A model generated the notes under the pieces. It was given only the letters and a program-made list of their open reading frames with translations, had not been told where the DNA came from and searched no databases. A stretch of DNA of 64,000 nt from Streptomyces verrucosisporus (GTDB lineage: Bacteria > Actinomycetota > Actinomycetes > Streptomycetales > Streptomycetaceae). The position numbers and the translations under genes are program-made. Within the stretch, counting starts at the first letter, position 1. Each line of letters begins with the position of its first letter. The stretch covers positions 527,330-591,329 of the forward strand of contig NZ_JADEYH010000002.1 in NCBI RefSeq assembly GCF_017114865.1, written 5' to 3'. This document shows, piece after piece, positions 8,053-17,877 of the stretch.

Positions 8053-8679
8053 GTGGGAAGGGGAACGTACGCGCTGGCGAGGGTCGCGGTGTACACGCGG
8101 ACCGCGGGTATCGCGCTGTGGTGGACCGGTCTCGTGGCCGCGGGCGTCGGCCTGGCGGTGCCGGGGCTGACCGGGCGGCGCGCCGGGATCCTGGGCGGGG
8201 CCGCGCTCTTCCTCGTGGCGGCCGCCGCGGCCTTCCTGGCGCGCCGCCGCCGCTGCACCGGGCTGATCAGGACGTCGACCGCGGCGGGCAAGTGGGTGGT
8301 GCTCCACGACCGGGCGGTGACCGTGCGCGGCTGGCTGCGCAGGCGCCGCTGGTGGCTGGCCGCCGCCTTCCTGGCCGCCGCGGCCTCGTCCCTGGCCGCT
8401 CCGGCCGCCGGCGGTCTGCTGCTGGCCGGGGCCGGCGCGGGCCTGTGGGCCAAGGCGGTGTGGCTGGGCCGCTGGGAGCGGCGCAACGAGAAGCTGCTGT
8501 GGGTGCGTCCGGAGTGGGCGGACGGGCGCAGCCCGTCCCGCGGGGACGTGCGCGGCTGGATGACCACCGGCCCGCTGGCCGGGGACGCCGCGCCGGGCGG
8601 CGCCCGCCGCCGGTCCCCGGTGCCGGGTGCGGCCCGGGAGCGCCGCCCCCGGGCGCGGGTCACGGCCGCGGCGCGGTGA
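8053..8679 (+). CDS. Hypothetical membrane protein, 208 aa
   Basis: The GTG start is well supported by AGGAGGG five bases upstream. Hydrophobic segments near residues 18-40, 42-62 and 98-138 suggest four membrane helices in two hairpins. Arginine-rich loops (ARRRRCTG, WLRRRRWW) lie between them and should face the cytoplasm. The tail is basic and disordered. I recognise no family. It is convergent with the PLP decarboxylase gene, and the coding ends overlap by 20 bases. Confidence 0.65.
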   Translation: MGRGTYALARVAVYTRTAGIALWWTGLVAAGVGLAVPGLTGRRAGILGGAALFLVAAAAAFLARRRRCTGLIRTSTAAGKWVVLHDRAVTVRGWLRRRRWWLAAAFLAAAASSLAAPAAGGLLLAGAGAGLWAKAVWLGRWERRNEKLLWVRPEWADGRSPSRGDVRGWMTTGPLAGDAAPGGARRRSPVPGAARERRPRARVTAAAR

Positions 8680-10237
8680 GCGCGTCGCGCTGAGCGCCGC
8701 CGGACGCGGCGACGAGGTCCTCCAGGGTCTGGGGCGGGCGCACGGTCGCGAAGCGCACGCCGTCGATGTCGATGTCGCCGTCACCTTCGCCGTTGTTGCC
8801 GTTGCCGTTGCCGTTGCCGCTGCCGCTGCCGCCGTCCGCCCCGGCCGCCGGGGCGGACGCGGTGTCCCCGGTGGTGAAGCCGTACACGCCCGGCCTGGGC
8901 AGGCTGTTGTAGTCGAACGGGGTGGAGAAGTAGTACGCCCCCGTGTCCAGCAGCGCCACCAGATCGCCGGAGGCCAGCTCCGGCAGTTCCCTGCCGCGCG
9001 CCACGAGGTCGCCGGCGAAGCAGCACGGCCCGGCGATGTCCTGCGCCACGGGCGCGCCCCGCCTGGGCCGGCCCAGGCGGTCGTAGGCGGCGACCCGCAG
9101 CGGCCAGGCCTCGGGCGCGAAGACCGTCCGCACAGCGACCTGGGCGCCCGCGTGGGTGACCGCTATCGGGCGGCCCCCGGAGCTCTTGGCGTACTCCACC
9201 CGGGCCAGTACCAGCCCGCACTTGGCCAGCACCGACCGCCCGAACTCGGTGACCAGCCCGTAGCGCCCGTCGAACAGGCCCGGGACGGTGTCGCGCAGCA
9301 GCCGGGCGTACTCGGCGAAGGTGGGGGAGACCTCCTCGGAGTCGAAGTTGACCGGGAGGCCGCCGCCGATGTCGAGGGTGTCGATCCGCCGTTCCCCGGC
9401 GGCCCGGTTGATCTCCTCGGCCAGCTCGTAGGTGGCGGCCACGCCCGCGGCCATCTTCTCCAGCGGCATGCCCTGGGAGCCGACGTGGCAGTGCAGCCGG
9501 GTGATCCAGGGGCGCTCCACACAGGCGCGTACGACGAACTCGCGCGCCCCCTCGTCCTGGAGGGCGAACCCGAACTTCGAGGTGGCCGTCGCGGTGCTCA
9601 TCGCGTCGATGCTGCCGCCGCCCAGCTGCGGGTTGACGCGCAGGCCGACCGGCGACGCGGACCTGCCTTCGGGGAGGGAGGGCAGGGCGCCGGGGGCCAT
9701 CAGGGCGTCCAGGCGCTCCAGCTCCTGGCGGTTGTCCGCGTTGAGCGCGATGCCCAGCTCCAGGGCCTCGCGCAGCTCGCCCGTTGTCTTGGCGGGCGAG
9801 TCCAGGACGATGCCCTCAGGCCCGACCCCGGCGGCCCGGGCCAGGGCCAGCTCGCCGGGGCTGGCGACCTCGCAGCCCAGCCCGCAGTCGGCGAGCAGCC
9901 GCAGCACGGGGACCAGGGAGGAGGCCTTCACCGCGAAGGAGTGCAGCACGGGCTGGCCGGGGGCCGTCACCTCGTCGAAGGCGGCGTGCAGGGCGGCGGC
10001 CGTCTCCCGTACGGACGCCACGTCCAGCAGGGCCGCGACCGGGTGCTTGTCCGAGAGCAGCCCGCGGGCGACGGCGGCCCGTACCGCGGCGTCGCGACGG
10101 GCGGCGGCCGCGGCGGCCCGCGGGCTGCCGCAGGACCCGGAGGCGGAGGCGGCGGCCTCGGCGGAGTCCCGGGCCTCGGCGGAGTCCGGGGCCGCGAGGG
10201 ACTCCGGCCGGACGGCGGCGTGGTGCGTGTAAGCCAT
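8660..10237 (-). CDS. Fold type III PLP-dependent decarboxylase, diaminopimelate decarboxylase-like
   Basis: This 525-residue protein belongs to the alanine racemase-fold decarboxylases (diaminopimelate, ornithine and arginine types). The PLP lysine is Lys104 in HSFAVKAS. HCHVGSQG and the phosphate-binding DIGGGLPV follow. The equivalent of the usual EPGR is EFGR. The active-site pair from the second subunit is CCFAGD (C-x3-D), followed by TGAYYFSTPFDYNSLPRPG. Near the C-terminus is a Gly/Asn/Asp-rich insert made by a hexanucleotide repeat. The first 50 residues are alanine/serine-rich and probably disordered. The ATG at 10237 is my choice, though it lacks a clear ribosome binding site, and an in-frame GTG at 10279 is possible. 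It is divergent from hutU. Substrate assignment is uncertain. Confidence 0.8.
   Translation of the reverse strand: MAYTHHAAVRPESLAAPDSAEARDSAEAAASASGSCGSPRAAAAAARRDAAVRAAVARGLLSDKHPVAALLDVASVRETAAALHAAFDEVTAPGQPVLHSFAVKASSLVPVLRLLADCGLGCEVASPGELALARAAGVGPEGIVLDSPAKTTGELREALELGIALNADNRQELERLDALMAPGALPSLPEGRSASPVGLRVNPQLGGGSIDAMSTATATSKFGFALQDEGAREFVVRACVERPWITRLHCHVGSQGMPLEKMAAGVAATYELAEEINRAAGERRIDTLDIGGGLPVNFDSEEVSPTFAEYARLLRDTVPGLFDGRYGLVTEFGRSVLAKCGLVLARVEYAKSSGGRPIAVTHAGAQVAVRTVFAPEAWPLRVAAYDRLGRPRRGAPVAQDIAGPCCFAGDLVARGRELPELASGDLVALLDTGAYYFSTPFDYNSLPRPGVYGFTTGDTASAPAAGADGGSGSGNGNGNGNNGEGDGDIDIDGVRFATVRPPQTLEDLVAASGGAQRDALTAPRP
8790..8833. repeat. GCCGTT-type hexanucleotide repeat inside the decarboxylase gene
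   Basis: This is an imperfect tandem run of GCCGTT and GCCGCT units. On the coding strand it encodes alternating Gly-Asn then Gly-Ser. Copy number could vary by slippage without shifting the frame. Confidence 0.7.
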
Positions 10238-10282
10238 GCACACAAGACAAACACGGCCGGAGCAGGCGGACGACACCACCCG

Positions 10283-10310
10283 TTGACTAGTTCTATTCAG
10301 TGAATAGAGT
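10283..10310 (+). promoter_or_regulatory. Vegetative promoter of the hut operon
   Basis: TTGACT (10283-10288), a 16-base spacer and TAGAGT (10305-10310) match the HrdB-type consensus closely. The start of transcription should be near 10317, about 30 bases before the hutU ATG. Confidence 0.65.
10292..10307. promoter_or_regulatory. Perfect dyad in the hutU promoter spacer, likely repressor operator
   Basis: TCTATTCA and TGAATAGA form eight-base perfect arms around a central G, from 10292 to one base past the -10 start. The position between -35 and -10 would let a bound dimer block RNA polymerase. The ATTCAGTGAAT core recalls IclR-type operators, but the regulator is unknown. Confidence 0.6.
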
Positions 10311-10348
10311 TGATGTAGTAACCAATTCAGATCCGGAGGCAGGGGACC

Positions 10349-12055
10349 ATGGCAGACCTCTCAGGGCCCTCAGGGCCGCGAACCGTACGGGCCCCGCGCG
10401 GCCCGGGGCTGACGGCCCGGGGCTGGCAGCAGGAGGCCGCCCTGCGGATGCTGCGGAACAACCTCGACCCCGAGGTCGCCGAGCACCCCGAGAAGCTCGT
10501 CGTCTACGGCGGCACCGGCAAGGCCGCCCGCGACTGGCGCTCCTTCGACGCCATGGCCCGCACCCTCACCACCCTGGGCCCGGACGAGACGATGCTCGTC
10601 CAGTCCGGCCGCCCGGTCGGCGTGCTGACCACCCACGAGTGGGCGCCGCGCGTGCTGATCGCCAACTCCAACCTGGTGGGCGACTGGGCCAACTGGGAGG
10701 AGTTCCGCCGTCTGGAGGCGCTCGGGCTGACCATGTACGGCCAGATGACGGCCGGATCGTGGATCTACATCGGCACCCAGGGCATCCTCCAGGGCACCTA
10801 CGAGACCTTCGCCGCCGTCGCCGCCAAGCGCTTCGGCGGCTCGCTGGCCGGAACGATCACCCTCACCGCCGGGCTCGGCGGCATGGGCGGCGCCCAGCCG
10901 CTGGCGGTCACCATGAACGGCGGCGTGGTCATCTGCGTCGACTGCGACCCGCGCGCCATCGAGCGCCGCATCGAACACCGCTACCTCGACGTGCGTGCCG
11001 AATCCCTCGACCACGCCCTGCGCCTGGCCGGCGAGGCCCGCGACGCCCGGCGCCCGCTGTCGATCGGCGTGCTGGGCAACGCCGCCGAGGCCGTGCCGCG
11101 CCTGCTGGCCATGGGCGCGCCGGTCGACATCGTCACCGACCAGACATCCGCCCACGATCCGCTGGCCTACCTGCCGCTGGGCGTCGACTTCGCGGACATG
11201 GCCTCCTACGCGGCCGCCGAGCCCGCCGACTTCACCGCGCGGGCGCGGGAGTCCATGGCCCGGCACGTGGAGGCGATGGTCGGTTTCCAGGACGCCGGCG
11301 CCGAGGTCTTCGACTACGGCAACTCCATCCGCGGCGAGGCGCGACTGGCCGGCTACGAGAGGGCGTTCGCCTTCCCCGGCTTCGTGCCCGCCTACATCCG
11401 GCCGCTGTTCTGCGAGGGCAGGGGACCCTTCCGCTGGGCCGCGCTCTCGGGCGATCCGAAGGACATCGCGGCCACCGACCGCGCCGTGCTCGACCTCTTC
11501 CCCGAGAACGAGTCCCTGGCCCGCTGGATCCGGATGGCCGGGGAGCGGGTGCACTTCCAGGGCCTGCCCGCCCGCATCTGCTGGCTCGGCTACGGGGAGC
11601 GCGACCGGGCCGGGGAGCGCTTCAACGACATGGTGGCCTCCGGCGAGATCTCCGCGCCGCTGGCCATCGGCCGTGACCACCTGGACTGCGGCTCGGTGGC
11701 CTCGCCGTACCGCGAGACCGAGGCCATGCTCGACGGCTCCGACGCCATCGCCGACTGGCCGCTGCTCAACGCCATGGTCAACGTGGCCTCCGGGGCCTCC
11801 TGGGTCTCCATCCACCACGGCGGCGGCGTCGGGATGGGCCGCTCGATCCACGCAGGCCAGGTCACCGTCGCCGACGGCACACCGCTGGCCGGGGAGAAGA
11901 TCCGGCGGGTGCTCACCAACGACCCGGGCACGGGCGTCATCCGCCATGTGGACGCCGGGTACGAGCGCGCCGAGGAGGTCGCCGCCGAGCGCGGTGTGCG
12001 CGTCCCGATGCGCGAGGACGGCGCGGACGGCGGCGGATCCGGGAGCGCCTCGTGA
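10349..12055 (+). CDS. hutU: Urocanate hydratase (urocanase)
   Basis: Urocanase converts urocanate to imidazolonepropionate, the second step of histidine degradation, using tightly bound NAD+. The 568-residue length is normal. The urocanase signature [17 protein letters not shown] near residue 400 carries the conserved active-site cysteine, and the N-terminal [11 protein letters not shown] and central [16 protein letters not shown] are family blocks. The ATG is preceded by GGAGGCAGGGG. The stop overlaps the next start (GTGA), so translation is coupled. Histidine ammonia-lyase (hutH), the first enzyme, is not in the window, as is usual when it lies elsewhere on Streptomyces chromosomes. Confidence 0.97.
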   Translation: MADLSGPSGPRTVRAPRGPGLTARGWQQEAALRMLRNNLDPEVAEHPEKLVVYGGTGKAARDWRSFDAMARTLTTLGPDETMLVQSGRPVGVLTTHEWAPRVLIANSNLVGDWANWEEFRRLEALGLTMYGQMTAGSWIYIGTQGILQGTYETFAAVAAKRFGGSLAGTITLTAGLGGMGGAQPLAVTMNGGVVICVDCDPRAIERRIEHRYLDVRAESLDHALRLAGEARDARRPLSIGVLGNAAEAVPRLLAMGAPVDIVTDQTSAHDPLAYLPLGVDFADMASYAAAEPADFTARARESMARHVEAMVGFQDAGAEVFDYGNSIRGEARLAGYERAFAFPGFVPAYIRPLFCEGRGPFRWAALSGDPKDIAATDRAVLDLFPENESLARWIRMAGERVHFQGLPARICWLGYGERDRAGERFNDMVASGEISAPLAIGRDHLDCGSVASPYRETEAMLDGSDAIADWPLLNAMVNVASGASWVSIHHGGGVGMGRSIHAGQVTVADGTPLAGEKIRRVLTNDPGTGVIRHVDAGYERAEEVAAERGVRVPMREDGADGGGSGSAS

Positions 12056-13287
12056 GGCCGGGCGCCTCCTTCCACCAGATGTGGCGGGAGCTGCTGCCCG
12101 TCGGGCGGTCGGCGGCCACCGGCGGCTACCGGCGCCACGCCTGGACCGGGGCGGACGCCGAGTGCCGGGCGTGGTTCCGCGAGCAGGCCGAGGCGCGCGG
12201 GCTGGCGTACGAAACGGACCGCAACGGCAACCAGTGGGCCTGGCTGGACGGCTCCGCCGGGGCCGCCGGGGACGCCGTGGTGACCGGCTCGCACCTGGAC
12301 TCCGTGCCAGACGGCGGCGCCTTCGACGGGCCGCTGGGCGTGGTGTCGGCCTTCGCCGCCCTCGACGAGCTGCACGGCAGGGGAGTGCGCCCGGACCGGC
12401 CGCTGGCCGTGGTCAACTTCGCCGACGAGGAGGGCGCACGCTTCGGCCTCGCCTGCGTCGGCTCCCGGCTGGCCGCCGGACAGCTCACCGCCGGGCAGGC
12501 CCGGGAACTGCGCGACGACGACGGCGTCCCGCTGCCGCGGGCCATGGAGCGCGCCGGGCACGACCCCGACGCGATCGGGCCCGATCCCGAACGGCTCGCC
12601 CGCATCGGCGCGTTCGTGGAACTCCACATCGAGCAGGGCCGCGACCTCGCCGTGCGGGACGCTCCCTCCGGCGGGAACGCGGTGGGCGTCGCCTCCGCGA
12701 TCTGGCCGCACGGCCGCTGGCGGTTCGACTTCCACGGCGAGGCCAACCACGCCGGGACCACTCGTCTGGAGGACCGCCGCGACCCGATGCTCACCTACGC
12801 CAACACCGTCCTGGCCGCCCGTAAGAAGGCCCGGCTGGCCGGGGCGCTGGCAACCTTCGGCAAGGTCGCCGTCGAACCGAACGGCGTCAACGCCATCGCC
12901 TCCCTGGTGCGCGGCTGGCTCGACTCCCGCGCCCCCGACGAGGAGACCCTGGCCGCCGTCGTCGCCGAGATCGAACGCTCGGCCGCCGAGCGCGGCGCGC
13001 GCGACGGTGTGCGGGTGGACGTCACCCGGGAGTCCGCCACGCCCGTGGTGGAGTTCGCCCACGGGCTGCGCGACCGCATCGCGGCCCGGCTCGGCGGCGC
13101 GCCCGTACTGCCCACCGGCGCGGGGCACGACGCGGGCATCCTCTCCGCCGAGGTCCCCACCGCCATGCTCTTCGTGCGCAACCCCACCGGCGTCTCGCAC
13201 TCGCCCGCCGAGTCGGCCGAGGAGGACGACTGCGTCGCCGGGGTGCGGGCGCTGGCCGATGTGCTGGAGGACCTGGCGTGTCCCTGA
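12052..13287 (+). CDS. M20-family amidohydrolase (allantoate amidohydrolase-like), candidate N-formylglutamate deformylase
   Basis: The 411-residue metallo-amidohydrolase carries the M20/allantoate amidohydrolase motifs: [19 protein letters not shown] with metal ligands His81 and Asp92, [11 protein letters not shown] with Glu126/Glu127, ELHIEQG, and a C-terminal GAGHDAGIL followed by [13 protein letters not shown] with the last histidine ligand. By sequence it resembles allantoate amidohydrolase and N-carbamoyl-amino-acid amidohydrolases. It lies between hutU and hutF, overlapping both (4 and 10 bases). HutF makes N-formylglutamate, and no HutG is present in the operon. The inferred role is therefore hydrolysis of N-formylglutamate to glutamate and formate. 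A ureide substrate remains possible. Confidence 0.85.
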   Translation: MRPGASFHQMWRELLPVGRSAATGGYRRHAWTGADAECRAWFREQAEARGLAYETDRNGNQWAWLDGSAGAAGDAVVTGSHLDSVPDGGAFDGPLGVVSAFAALDELHGRGVRPDRPLAVVNFADEEGARFGLACVGSRLAAGQLTAGQARELRDDDGVPLPRAMERAGHDPDAIGPDPERLARIGAFVELHIEQGRDLAVRDAPSGGNAVGVASAIWPHGRWRFDFHGEANHAGTTRLEDRRDPMLTYANTVLAARKKARLAGALATFGKVAVEPNGVNAIASLVRGWLDSRAPDEETLAAVVAEIERSAAERGARDGVRVDVTRESATPVVEFAHGLRDRIAARLGGAPVLPTGAGHDAGILSAEVPTAMLFVRNPTGVSHSPAESAEEDDCVAGVRALADVLEDLACP

Positions 13288-14690
13288 CCTCCGACTCCCC
13301 GTCTCCCGGTTCTCCGGCCTCCGGCGCACCACGCCCCGAGGCCGTGTACTGGGCCGAGCATGCCTGGATCGGCGGCACCGTCGAGCCCGGCACGGTGATC
13401 GAGACGGCCGAAGGCCGGATCACCGCCGTGCGCACCGGGGTGCCCGCCCCGCCGCCCGGGGCCGAGCCGCTGCGCGGCCTGACCGTCCCCGGCCTGGCCA
13501 ACGCGCACTCCCACGCCTTCCACCGCGCCCTGCGCGGCACCGTGCAGATCGGCTCCGGCACGTTCTGGACATGGCGGCAGGTGATGTACTCCGTCGCCGA
13601 CCGCCTCACCCCAGAGAGCTACTTCGCCCTGGCCCGCGCCGTGTACGCCGAGATGGCACTGGCCGGCATCACGGCCGTCGGCGAGTTCCACTACCTGCAC
13701 CACGCCCCCGGCGGCGCCCCCTACAAGGACCCCAACGCCATGGGGCACGCCCTGATGGCGGCGGCCGCCGAGGCCGGCATCCGCATCACCCTCCTCGACA
13801 CCTGCTACCTGGCCTCCGGCCTCCTGTCCGCCCGCCGCGGCGGCGCCCTGGACCGCCACCAGCTCCGCTTCGGCGACGGCAGCGCCGCCGCCTGGGCCGA
13901 GCGGGCCGCCGCCCTGCGGCCGCCGGGCGGCCACGCCCGCGTGGGCGCCGCGATCCACTCGGTGCGCGCCGTGCCCGCCGCCGAACTGGCCGCCGTCGCC
14001 GACTGGGCCCGGGAGCGGGACGCGCCCCTGCACGTCCACCTCTCCGAGCAGCCCGCCGAGAACGACGCCTGCCTGGCCGTCCACGGCCGCACCCCCACCC
14101 GGGTGCTGGCCGACCACGGCGTGCTCGGCCCCCGTACCACCGCCGTCCACGCCACCCACCTCACCGACGCCGACATCGACCTCCTGGGCGGATCCGGCAC
14201 AGGTGTGTGCATGTGCCCCACCACCGAGCGCGACCTCGCCGACGGCATCGGCCCGGCCGCCGCGCTGATGCGGGCGGGCTCGCCGCTGTGTCTGGGCAGC
14301 GACAGCCACGCCGTGATCGACCTGCTGGAGGAGGCCCGCGCGACGGAACTGGACGAGCGGCTGCGCACCCGCGCCCGAGGCCACTGGACCGCCTCGCAAC
14401 TGCTGCGTGCCGCCGGCGAGTTCGGCCATGCGGCCATCGGCTGGCCGGAGGCGGGACGGCTGGAGGCGGGCCGGCTCGCCGACTTCGCCACCATCGCCCT
14501 GGATACCGTGCGCACCGCCGGGCCTCCGCCCCGGCTGGGGGCGGAGACGGCGGTGTTCGCCGCCACCGCGGCCGATGTGCGCCACACGGTCGTCGGCGGT
14601 CGCCATGTGGTGCGCGACGGGGTACACCGGAGCGTGCCGGACGTCCCCGCGGCCCTGACGGAAGCCATCCAGCAAGGAGCAGCCCGCTGA
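13278..14690 (+). CDS. hutF: Formimidoylglutamate deiminase
   Basis: HutF removes ammonia from N-formimino-L-glutamate to give N-formyl-L-glutamate. This is a 470-residue amidohydrolase-superfamily protein with a composite N-terminal beta domain. The metal motif [11 protein letters not shown] has His77 and His79, [14 protein letters not shown] is the substrate-binding block, and [19 protein letters not shown] holds the last metal aspartate and the HutF-typical tail. The GTG start overlaps the preceding gene by ten bases. The stop overlaps the hutI ATG by one base. The presence of HutF shows the five-step pathway through formylglutamate rather than the direct HutG formiminoglutamase route. Confidence 0.95.
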   Translation: MSLTSDSPSPGSPASGAPRPEAVYWAEHAWIGGTVEPGTVIETAEGRITAVRTGVPAPPPGAEPLRGLTVPGLANAHSHAFHRALRGTVQIGSGTFWTWRQVMYSVADRLTPESYFALARAVYAEMALAGITAVGEFHYLHHAPGGAPYKDPNAMGHALMAAAAEAGIRITLLDTCYLASGLLSARRGGALDRHQLRFGDGSAAAWAERAAALRPPGGHARVGAAIHSVRAVPAAELAAVADWARERDAPLHVHLSEQPAENDACLAVHGRTPTRVLADHGVLGPRTTAVHATHLTDADIDLLGGSGTGVCMCPTTERDLADGIGPAAALMRAGSPLCLGSDSHAVIDLLEEARATELDERLRTRARGHWTASQLLRAAGEFGHAAIGWPEAGRLEAGRLADFATIALDTVRTAGPPPRLGAETAVFAATAADVRHTVVGGRHVVRDGVHRSVPDVPAALTEAIQQGAAR

Positions 14691-15901
14691 TGAGCACCTC
14701 GAGCACCCCCGCCGACACCCCCGCCGGCATCCTCGTCACCAACATCGCCACCCTCGTCACCAACGACCACCACTGCTGTGAAGCCGCCGAGGACACCCCC
14801 CTCGGCCTGATCCGGGACGCGGCCGTCGTCATCGAGGGCGACCGCATCGCCTGGGTCGGTACGGAAAGTGAAGCACCCGCCACCGACAGTCGTGTCGACG
14901 CGGGCGGCCGGGCGATGATCCCCGGCTTCGTCGACTCCCACTCCCATCTGGTCTTCGGCGGCGACCGCACCGAGGAATTCGGCGCGCGCATGTCCGGCCG
15001 CCCCTACTCCGCCGGCGGGATCCGCACCACCGTCGAGGCCACCCGGAAGGCCACCGACGAGCAGCTCGCCGCCAACCTGGCCCGCCACGTGCGCGAGGCG
15101 CTGCGGCAGGGCACCACCACCCTGGAGACCAAGTCCGGCTACGGCCTCACCGCGAGGGACGAGGCGCGCGCCCTGCGCATCGCCGACGACCACGTGGACG
15201 AGGTCACCTACCTCGGCGCCCATGTGGTGCCCCCGGAGTACGCCGACGACCCGGACGGCTACGTGGACCTCGTCACCGGCCCGATGATGGCCGCCTGCGC
15301 CCGCTGGGCCCGCTGGGTGGACGTCTTCTGCGAGCGGGGCGCCTTCGACGGCGACCAGGCCCGCGCCGTCCTCACCGCCGGAATCGCCCACGGCCTGGTC
15401 CCGCGCGTCCACGCGGGCCAGCTCGGGCCCGGCCCCGGCGTACGGCTCGCCGTGGAGCTGGACGCGGCCTCGGCCGACCACTGCACCCACCTCACCGACT
15501 CCGACGTGGACGCGCTGGCGAACAGCCGCACCGTCGCCACGCTGCTGCCCGGCTGCGAGTTCTCCACCCGGTCGCCCTACCCCGACGCCCGCCGTCTGCT
15601 GGACGCCGGCGTCACCGTCGCGCTGTCCACCGACTGCAACCCGGGCTCGTCGTACACCAGCTCCATGCCCTTCTGCGTCGCGGTGGCCGTCCGCGAGATG
15701 GGCATGACGCCCGACGAGGCCCTCTGGTCCGCCACCGCGGGCGGCGCCGCGGCCCTGCGCCGTATCGACGTCGGCCGGATCACCCCCGGCGCCCGCGCCG
15801 ATCTGGTGCTCCTGGACGCGCCCTCGCACGTCCACCTGGCCTACCGGCCCGGTGTGCCGCTGACCGCGGCCGTCTGGCAGCGCGGCACGCGCGTGCTGTG
15901 A
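14690..15901 (+). CDS. hutI: Imidazolonepropionase
   Basis: HutI opens the imidazolone ring to N-formimino-L-glutamate, the third step of histidine degradation. The ATG at 14690 overlaps the hutF stop, and AAGGAG lies about ten bases upstream. The 403 residues show the zinc/iron motif [15 protein letters not shown] (His84, His86), [21 protein letters not shown] and [16 protein letters not shown] near the C-terminus, all typical of HutI. It is the last gene of the operon; a 19-base-pair hairpin follows 52 bases on. Gene order in the operon (U, amidohydrolase, F, I) does not follow pathway order. Confidence 0.96.
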   Translation: MSTSSTPADTPAGILVTNIATLVTNDHHCCEAAEDTPLGLIRDAAVVIEGDRIAWVGTESEAPATDSRVDAGGRAMIPGFVDSHSHLVFGGDRTEEFGARMSGRPYSAGGIRTTVEATRKATDEQLAANLARHVREALRQGTTTLETKSGYGLTARDEARALRIADDHVDEVTYLGAHVVPPEYADDPDGYVDLVTGPMMAACARWARWVDVFCERGAFDGDQARAVLTAGIAHGLVPRVHAGQLGPGPGVRLAVELDAASADHCTHLTDSDVDALANSRTVATLLPGCEFSTRSPYPDARRLLDAGVTVALSTDCNPGSSYTSSMPFCVAVAVREMGMTPDEALWSATAGGAAALRRIDVGRITPGARADLVLLDAPSHVHLAYRPGVPLTAAVWQRGTRVL

Positions 15902-15953
15902 GCGGGCGGCCCGCGCCGCCGTGCGGGGCCCTCGCGCCGGGGCCGCCGTCACG

Positions 15954-15997
15954 CCGACGGGCCCGTACGGGGTGTGGTCCCCGTACGGGCCCGTCGG
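15954..15997 (+). terminator. Terminator of the hut operon
   Basis: A 19-base perfect stem (15954-15972 against 15979-15997) with a six-base loop lies between hutI and the opposing sigma factor gene. It could stop transcription in both directions. Confidence 0.8.
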
Positions 15998-16108
15998 TCG
16001 TCCGAAGGCCCCTCCAAGGTCAAGGGCGGGTCAAAAAACCTGAAGGGTGATTTCGATAGGCCATATGAGTGATGGAACGGGGCACCCGTCCGGTCGGGCG
16101 GGTGCGGG

Positions 16109-17023
16109 TCACTCCTCGACCAGCAGCCCCTTGCGGAGCTTGCCCAGAGTCCGCGAGAGCAGCCGGGAGACGTGCATCTGGGAGATGCCCAGCTCCTCGC
16201 CGATCTCGGACTGGGTCATGTTCGCCACGAAGCGGAGGGAGAGGATTCTGCGATCACGCGGCGAGAGTTCGGCGATCAGCGGCTTGAGGGACTCCACGTA
16301 CTCGATCCCCTCCAGGCCGTGGTCCTCATAGCCGATGCGGTCGGCGAGCGCGCCCTCGGTCTCGTCCTCGTCGGGCTGGGCGTCGAGGGAACTGGCGGTG
16401 TACGCGTTGCTCGCGGCCATGCCCTCGACCACCTCCTCCCGGCTCAGCCCCAGGCGGTCGGCCAGTTCGCCGACCGTCGGGGAGCGGTCGAGCTGCTGGG
16501 CCAGTTCGTCCCCGGCCTTGGCCAGGTCCAGGCGGAGTTCCTGGAGGCGCCGGGGGACGCGCACCGACCAGGAGGTGTCGCGGAAGAAGCGCTTGATCTC
16601 GCCCACGATCGTCGGCATGGCGAAGGTCGGGAACTCGACCCCGCGGCCGATCTCGAACCGGTCGATCGCCTTGATCAGGCCGATGGTGCCGACCTGGACG
16701 ATGTCCTCCATGGGCTCGCTGCGGGAACGGAACCGGGCGGCGGCGAACTTCACCAGCGCGAGGTTCAGCTCGACCAGGGTGTTGCGGACGTACGCGTACT
16801 CGTGCGTGCCCTCCCGCAGCGTCTCCAGACGCTCGAAGAGGGTCTTGGACAGGACTCGCGCGTCCAGCGGCCCCACCTCGTCGTACGGCGGGACCTCGGG
16901 CAGGCCGAGCAGGCCGGACAGGTTCTCCGCCTGTTCCGGGCCGACCTCCGGGAACCCGCTTCCGGGCCCTTCGGGCCGGAGGGCCGACGAGGTGACGGGC
17001 GATCCGTCGAGCCGGGGTGACAT
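16109..17023 (-). CDS. RNA polymerase sigma factor, SigB/SigF family (SigI-like)
   Basis: This 304-residue group 3 sigma factor belongs to the Streptomyces stress family. Region 2 is clear (NLALVKFAAARFRSR, MEDIVQVGTIGLIKAIDRFE, VEFPTFAMPTIVGEIKRFFRD). Region 3 follows (ELAQQLDRSPTVGELADRLGLSREEV), and region 4 ends the protein (LSPRDRRILSLRF, MTQSEIGEELGISQMHVSRLLSRTLGKLR). The ATG at 17023 has GGAGG four bases upstream. An upstream GTG or ATG in the same frame lacks support. It is divergent from a STAS protein and an ATPase that form a partner-switching set. From memory, the location next to hut genes matches SigI (SCO3068) of S. coelicolor, linked to osmotic stress. I leave the symbol blank because that is based on synteny. 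Confidence 0.92.
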   Translation of the reverse strand: MSPRLDGSPVTSSALRPEGPGSGFPEVGPEQAENLSGLLGLPEVPPYDEVGPLDARVLSKTLFERLETLREGTHEYAYVRNTLVELNLALVKFAAARFRSRSEPMEDIVQVGTIGLIKAIDRFEIGRGVEFPTFAMPTIVGEIKRFFRDTSWSVRVPRRLQELRLDLAKAGDELAQQLDRSPTVGELADRLGLSREEVVEGMAASNAYTASSLDAQPDEDETEGALADRIGYEDHGLEGIEYVESLKPLIAELSPRDRRILSLRFVANMTQSEIGEELGISQMHVSRLLSRTLGKLRKGLLVEE

Positions 17024-17279
17024 GGTGCCTCCATCGTGTTCGGCATATGGCTGCCGAAGCCGTTCCTGCACTACGGGGTGCGGCGCCTCCGAGCCGACGT
17101 GTTTTAGTGGTCCCTCCTACGCCTACCTGCTCCCGAGGGAGGATGGCAAGTGCTGGATGCCCGAATATGCACCGATGTGCTGGTTGCGCGGCTACCGGTT
17201 GCGGCTGTAAGGGCGTAGGGTTCGAACGTCCATCTCCGGACGGCAGTGATCGGTTACTGGGAATGTTGAAGGGGTGTAC

Positions 17280-17663
17280 ATGGACCGCGGGGTGCCCGGC
17301 AGCACCAGCCACCGGGGTCGACTGACGGTCGACGTACAGCGCCACGGCGCGAGCCTGGTGGTGACGCCTGACGGCGAGCTCGACCACCACACCGCCGATC
17401 TGCTGCGAGAACCGCTGGAGCGCTCGCTGGAGGACGGGGACAGGCTGCTCGTCGTGGACTGCTCGAAGCTGGAGTTCTGCGACTCCACCGGACTCAACGT
17501 CCTTCTGGGCGCCAGGCTGAAGGCCGAGGCGGCCGGAGGCGGGATCCACCTGGCCGGCATGCGGCCGGTCGTCGCGAGGGTGTTCGAGATCACAGGCGCC
17601 GACGGCGTCTTCACCCTGCACGAGAGCCTGGCCGACGCGCTGAAGGAGACCGCGCAGCCCTGA
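17280..17663 (+). CDS. STAS-domain anti-sigma factor antagonist
   Basis: This 127-residue single STAS domain protein is like SpoIIAA/RsbV. The phosphorylatable serine is Ser69 in FCDSTGLNVLLGAR. The flanking pattern LVVTPDGELDHHTADLLREPLE is the usual first half of the fold. In its unphosphorylated form such a protein binds the anti-sigma ATPase and frees the sigma factor. The ATG at 17280 is preferred because GAAGGGG lies five bases upstream. It is divergent from the sigma gene and 214 bases before the ATPase gene on the same strand. Confidence 0.92.
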   Translation: MDRGVPGSTSHRGRLTVDVQRHGASLVVTPDGELDHHTADLLREPLERSLEDGDRLLVVDCSKLEFCDSTGLNVLLGARLKAEAAGGGIHLAGMRPVVARVFEITGADGVFTLHESLADALKETAQP

Positions 17664-17747
17664 CGGCGCGGCTCCGGCCGTACGGACGCGGGGCCCGTGC
17701 GAACCACCCGTTTTCCGGCCCGTGACCAGAGTGTTACGTCCGAGCAC

Positions 17748-17771
17748 GATTCCGTCCCGACAGACGGGTGT
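17748..17771 (+). promoter_or_regulatory. Candidate SigB-type promoter before the anti-sigma ATPase gene
   Basis: GATT, 14 bases, then GGGTGT fits the Streptomyces SigB-family pattern GNNT-N14-16-GGGTA(C/T) with one mismatch. It lies about 100 bases before the ATG at 17878 and would give feedback control. Confidence 0.35.
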
Positions 17772-17877
17772 TCTCCCGCCCGCGCAGGGCAGGAGACTCC
17801 CTGGAATCTCTCCGAAACAGTTGTTCGCAGACCAGGCGAAGACCGATGAACTGGTCAACCGGTGAGGTGAAGCACTG

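Noticed and set aside
13805..15952. A 715-codon open frame antisense to hutF and hutI
   Set aside because: It is an antisense shadow with low-complexity composition; the sense genes are diagnostic.
17198..17223. SigB-type promoter before the STAS gene ending in GGGTTC
   Set aside because: The nearest GNNT gives a 17-base spacer, and the -10 has two departures from GGGTAC/T.
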